A DNA stretch of 64,000 bases from assembly GCF_007097485.1 (NCBI RefSeq), contig NZ_VKDE01000017.1, forward strand, positions 1-64,000. The letters are read 5' to 3'. The translations under genes and the position numbers were made by a program. Source of the stretch: Carboxylicivirga sp. M1479. Its GTDB lineage: Bacteria; Bacteroidota; Bacteroidia; Bacteroidales; Marinilabiliaceae. Every line of letters begins with the position of its first letter. The stretch's first letter is position 1. Positions 60,850 to 64,000 of the stretch are shown here, piece by piece. The notes below the pieces were generated by a model. That model was not told where the DNA came from and did no database searches. It saw only the letters and a program-made list of their open reading frames with translations.

Positions 60850-62895
60850 ATGAGTGATATTCCAAAGATACATTCCATTAAAAAAACAGATAAAGAAACC
60901 CTATTAAAATGGTATCGTATTCTGTTTTTAGGACGAACACTTGACGAAAAAGCACCTAATTATTTAAAGCAAGCCATTGGTTGGTCTTATCATGCACCAG
61001 CGGCTGGTCATGATGGTATTCAATTGGCCATTGGTCAGGTGTTTGATCGTAGTAAAGATCATTTATTCCCTTATTATCGCGATTTAGTTACCAATGTTTC
61101 AGCTGGATTAACGGCTGAAGAGATTATTTATAACGGTATATCTAAAGATGCCGATGTAGCGGGTGGCGGTAGACACATGTCAAACCACTTTGCTAAACCA
61201 GAGTGGAACATACACAATGTGTCGTCGTGTACAGGTAACCATACTTTGCATGCTGTTGGTGTAGGACGTGCTATTAAAACCTACGAGTCTAAAGGTGTAG
61301 CATTTAGTTCGCAAGGCGAATCTTCGGTTTCTGAAGGTTATGTTTACGAAGCCGTTAATGGAGCTTCTAAAGAGCAGCTACCTGTAGTATTTGTTTTTCA
61401 GGATAATGGATATGGTATTTCTGTTCCTAAAAAAGATCAGACAGCTAACCGTAAAGTGGCAAAGAACTTTGAGGGATTTAAGAATTTACGCGTCATGTAC
61501 TGTAATGGTAAGGATGTGTTTGATTCGATGAATACCATGATGGAAGCTTCGAAATGGGCCGAAGAGAACCAAAAGCCTGTTATTGTGCAGGCCAACTGTG
61601 TGCGTATTCATTCACATAGTAATTCCGATCGCCATGATTTATATCGCGATGATAACGAGTTAGGCTATGTTAAGGAGTACGATCCTTTGGCAAAGTTTCA
61701 GCGTTTATTAATCAGGTATAATCGTGCTACAGAGGAAGAATTAAAAGCCATAGAAGAAGATGTGGCAGCAGAGGTAAAGATTGCACACCGTAAGGGTATG
61801 GCTGCACCACATCCAACACCAGAGTCTATACATGACTTTGTTTTACCTGAACCATACACATCAACAAAATATCCCGATGGAACCCATCAGTTCGATGGAG
61901 AACCACAAAAGTTGATTCAGGGACTAAATGAAACGTTAAAGGCAGAGTTTCGCCATAACCCGGATACATACATTTGGGGTCAAGATATTGCCAATAAAGA
62001 CAAGGGTGGTATTTTTAATGTGTCGAAAGGCATGCAGCAGGAGTTTGGTAAGAAGCGTGTGTTTAACGCACCTATTGCTGAGGACTTTATTATGGGTACC
62101 GCCAATGGTATGGTACGCTATAATAAAGACATCCGCGTGGTGGTCGAAGGCGCTGAGTTTGCCGATTATTTTTGGCCTGCCATGGAGCAATTTGTTGAAA
62201 CAACGCATGAATACTGGCGTACAAAAGGGCAATTCTCTCCAAATATTACCGTACGCTTAGCTTCTGGTGGATATATTGGAGGTGGCTTGTATCATTCTCA
62301 AAATATTGAAGGAGCCCTGTCTACATTCCCTGGTGTTCGTATTGTGTACCCGTCTTATGCCGATGATGCTGCTGGTTTACTACGTACTTGTATGCGATCA
62401 GAAGGTATGACTGTGTTTATGGAGCCAAAGGCATTGTACAATGCACCAAAGGCGGCAACGCCAATACCTGACGATTTTGAAGTGCCATTTGGAAAAGCAC
62501 GTGTTCGTCGCCCAGGTAAAGATTTAACAATCTTCACTTATGGAAATACAACGCATATGTGTGTTGAAGTGGCCAATGAGTTAGCCAAAGAAGGTGTAGG
62601 CGATATTGAGGTAATTGATTTACGCTCCCTAATTCCTTTGGATACAGAAGCTGTTATTGAATCAGTAAAGAAAACATCTAAAGCGCTGGTTGTTCATGAA
62701 GATAAGGTGTTTGGTGGTTTTGGTGGTGAGATTGCCGCCCAGATTACGGCAGATGCTTTTGAGTTTTTAGATGCACCAGTTAAACGTGTTGGTTCAACCT
62801 TTACACCTGTTGGCTTTAATCGTACTCTTGAGGCGGCTGTATTGCCAAATAATGATCGTATTAAAGAGGCAGCTAAAGAATTACTGGCCTATTAA
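60850..62895 (+). CDS. 2-oxoacid dehydrogenase E1, alpha and beta fused
   Basis: A 681-residue thiamine-diphosphate enzyme with both E1 parts in one chain. The alpha part (about 1-330) contains the ThDP-binding region around SSQGESSVSEGYVYEAVNGA and FQDNGYGISVP. The beta part (about 345-681) begins after a linker with LNETLKAEFRHNP and ends with the transketolase C-terminal domain (VVHEDKVFGGFGGEIAAQI). The fused form is common in Bacteroidota. It decarboxylates the oxoacid and loads the lipoyl domain of the E2 encoded upstream. Confidence 0.92.
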   Translation: MSDIPKIHSIKKTDKETLLKWYRILFLGRTLDEKAPNYLKQAIGWSYHAPAAGHDGIQLAIGQVFDRSKDHLFPYYRDLVTNVSAGLTAEEIIYNGISKDADVAGGGRHMSNHFAKPEWNIHNVSSCTGNHTLHAVGVGRAIKTYESKGVAFSSQGESSVSEGYVYEAVNGASKEQLPVVFVFQDNGYGISVPKKDQTANRKVAKNFEGFKNLRVMYCNGKDVFDSMNTMMEASKWAEENQKPVIVQANCVRIHSHSNSDRHDLYRDDNELGYVKEYDPLAKFQRLLIRYNRATEEELKAIEEDVAAEVKIAHRKGMAAPHPTPESIHDFVLPEPYTSTKYPDGTHQFDGEPQKLIQGLNETLKAEFRHNPDTYIWGQDIANKDKGGIFNVSKGMQQEFGKKRVFNAPIAEDFIMGTANGMVRYNKDIRVVVEGAEFADYFWPAMEQFVETTHEYWRTKGQFSPNITVRLASGGYIGGGLYHSQNIEGALSTFPGVRIVYPSYADDAAGLLRTCMRSEGMTVFMEPKALYNAPKAATPIPDDFEVPFGKARVRRPGKDLTIFTYGNTTHMCVEVANELAKEGVGDIEVIDLRSLIPLDTEAVIESVKKTSKALVVHEDKVFGGFGGEIAAQITADAFEFLDAPVKRVGSTFTPVGFNRTLEAAVLPNNDRIKEAAKELLAY

Positions 62896-63016
62896 TTTAA
62901 TTAAATTTTAAACGGATGAAATGACCATATAAATTTGATTATCCAAACTGACACACTGGAGGAGGATTAAATTTACTTGAGAGATCCATCTGACAAATGA
63001 AAATAATTTTAAACAG

Positions 63017-63520
63017 ATGAAAAAAACAGGAATATTCTATAGTTTCAGATCTGTAAAAACGGCTCAGCAGGTTAAGAAAATAACTAAGATATTAGGCGAT
63101 GCTGTTGAAGCAGTTGATGCCGATACAGTATCTGGTGAAGAGTTTATGAGTTTTACTAATTATATACTAGCCGTTCCTACTTGGTTCGATGGTGAACTAC
63201 CTAATTATTGGGATGAGTTTTTACCCTCTATTGAAGATGAGAATTTTAAAGGTAAGAATTTTGCAATTTTCGGAGGAGGCGATCAAAAAGGGTATCCTGA
63301 GAATTTTGTTGATGGAATTGGCCTGATGGCTAACTTTCTGGAAGAAAAAGGAGGGAAACTTGTTGGGTTCACATCAACTGAAGGATACGAGTTTGAGGGC
63401 AGTGTTGCTCAGCGTGGCGATCAGTTTGTTGGTTTAGCATTGGATATTGAAAACCAGGCTGCTTTATCAAATGAACGTATAGAAAAGTGGACAGAAGTGC
63501 TAAAAAAAGAGTTTAAGTAA
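63017..63520 (+). CDS. Flavodoxin, long-chain type
   Basis: A 167-residue FMN electron carrier. The phosphate-binding loop is the start GIFYSFRSVKTAQQVKKI, with an unusual Phe/Arg composition relative to the T-x-T/S-x-NT consensus. The 50s loop VPTWFDGELP and the 90s loop GGGDQKGYPENF carry the flavin-contact aromatics. The extra loop near 120-140 marks it as long-chain. It may feed electrons to biosynthetic or anaerobic enzymes. Confidence 0.88.
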   Translation: MKKTGIFYSFRSVKTAQQVKKITKILGDAVEAVDADTVSGEEFMSFTNYILAVPTWFDGELPNYWDEFLPSIEDENFKGKNFAIFGGGDQKGYPENFVDGIGLMANFLEEKGGKLVGFTSTEGYEFEGSVAQRGDQFVGLALDIENQAALSNERIEKWTEVLKKEFK

Positions 63521-63538
63521 ACATTTTATTGCTCAATA

Positions 63539-63571
63539 AAAGGGGATGGTCAGTCAATGGTCATCCCCTTT
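63539..63571 (+). terminator. Terminator after flavodoxin gene
   Basis: AAGGGGATG and CATCCCCTT form a perfect stem of 9-10 bp around about 13 nt, followed by TGTCTATT. It starts 18 bp after the stop codon. Confidence 0.75.
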
Positions 63572-63693
63572 GTCTATTATACATGCGCTACCAGTACTTC
63601 CTACATTTAGTTAGATAAATCGATTATTGTTTAAAACAATATCATTATTTGATTTTTTGTACATTAGCAATTGTAACTCAAATCAACTCAACA

Positions 63694-64000
63694 ATGAAGA
63701 AACTAGCATTGCATTGGAAAATTATTATTGGATTATTTTTAGGAATTTTTTGGGCAGTATTATCTGGCTTTTTTGGTTGGAGTGAGTTTACAACTAATTG
63801 GTTGGCACCTTGGGGGCGTATTTTCATCAATTTGCTAAAATTGATTGCAATTCCATTAGTGCTATTCTCCATAATTGGTGGAATTGTTGGCTTGGGCGAT
63901 CCAAAGCAGTTAGGGCGTATGGGATTAAGAACGCTATTGTTATACTTGTTAACTACAATTGTAGCTGTATCAATTGGGCTACTCATTGTAAATATTGCCA
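63694..64000 (+). CDS. Dicarboxylate/amino acid:cation symporter, 5' part
   Basis: The first 102 residues of a Na+/H+-dicarboxylate symporter (DAACS, GltP/DctA type), cut by the window edge. ATG 63694 begins MKKLALHWKIIIGLFLG. The first helix (about 9-30), the segment LAPWGRIFINLLKLIAIPLV, where the second transmembrane helix begins, and GGIVGLGDPKQLGRMG are characteristic. It imports C4-dicarboxylates or acidic amino acids. The rest lies outside the window. Confidence 0.88.
   Translation, partial: MKKLALHWKIIIGLFLGIFWAVLSGFFGWSEFTTNWLAPWGRIFINLLKLIAIPLVLFSIIGGIVGLGDPKQLGRMGLRTLLLYLLTTIVAVSIGLLIVNIA

Overview
The window looks like the chromosome of a marine, polysaccharide-degrading Bacteroidota (a Marinilabiliales-like organism is my inference). 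The evidence is a SusC/SusD pair, a hybrid two-component regulator, type IX secretion sorting domains, IntDOT-like integrases, TAnnTTTG-type promoter candidates, AT-rich DNA and mostly weak ribosome binding sites.

Layout. Positions 1-5120 are left flank: an IS110 remnant, a GT4 glycosyltransferase, a small helical protein and a RelA/SpoT-domain gene that ends prematurely at a 7-bp tandem repeat. From 5121 to 56725 lies a large integrated region. Its outer limits are a 15-bp copy of the tRNA-Arg 3' end (5121) and the intact tRNA-Arg(ACG) gene (56712-56785) with an integrase next to it (55147-56418). Nested inside is a second pair of limits, a 16-bp core at 5869 and 54980. The right copy forms the end of a tRNA-Ser 3' half and is next to a second integrase (53520-54734). 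Short arm-like direct repeats occur just inside both ends of each pair. Right flank from 56786: M13 metallopeptidase, 2-oxoacid dehydrogenase E2 and fused E1, flavodoxin, and the start of a dicarboxylate/cation symporter.

Cargo. (1) 6438-17636: a proteostasis and membrane-stress block with two small heat shock proteins, a diverged third alpha-crystallin-like protein, an HtrA protease, a NEW3-domain exported protein, two ABC ATPases, two permeases, a GldG-like protein and a DUF4340 protein. Directly repeated remnants of one IS4-type element flank it. (2) 18836-24521: an MqsR/MqsA-like toxin-antitoxin pair, two DUF4248-like paralogues, an HTH protein, a DUF3987 protein and a zinc-finger/Toprim primase-like protein. 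Three unusual repeat arrays sit among them: iteron-like AAAGYRCTC repeats, TTAC repeats phased at exactly 10 bp, and eight GTGGAGT copies. No relaxase is visible. (3) 24847-52561: a polysaccharide utilisation locus. It has two secreted proteins built from a repeated module of about 100 residues, an orphan GH-A-like protein, an SGNH esterase, a sulfatase, a sialate-O-acetylesterase-like protein and a GH49-like beta-helix enzyme carrying the same module. Then come an opposed hybrid two-component sensor, susC, susD, a surface lipoprotein, GH31, GH27, a second sulfatase and GH29.

Working together, the locus would bind, import and dismantle a sulfated and probably acetylated polysaccharide containing alpha-linked galactose and fucose-type sugars; the exact glycan is inference. 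The stress block and the utilisation locus appear to have travelled on the same nested integrative DNA.
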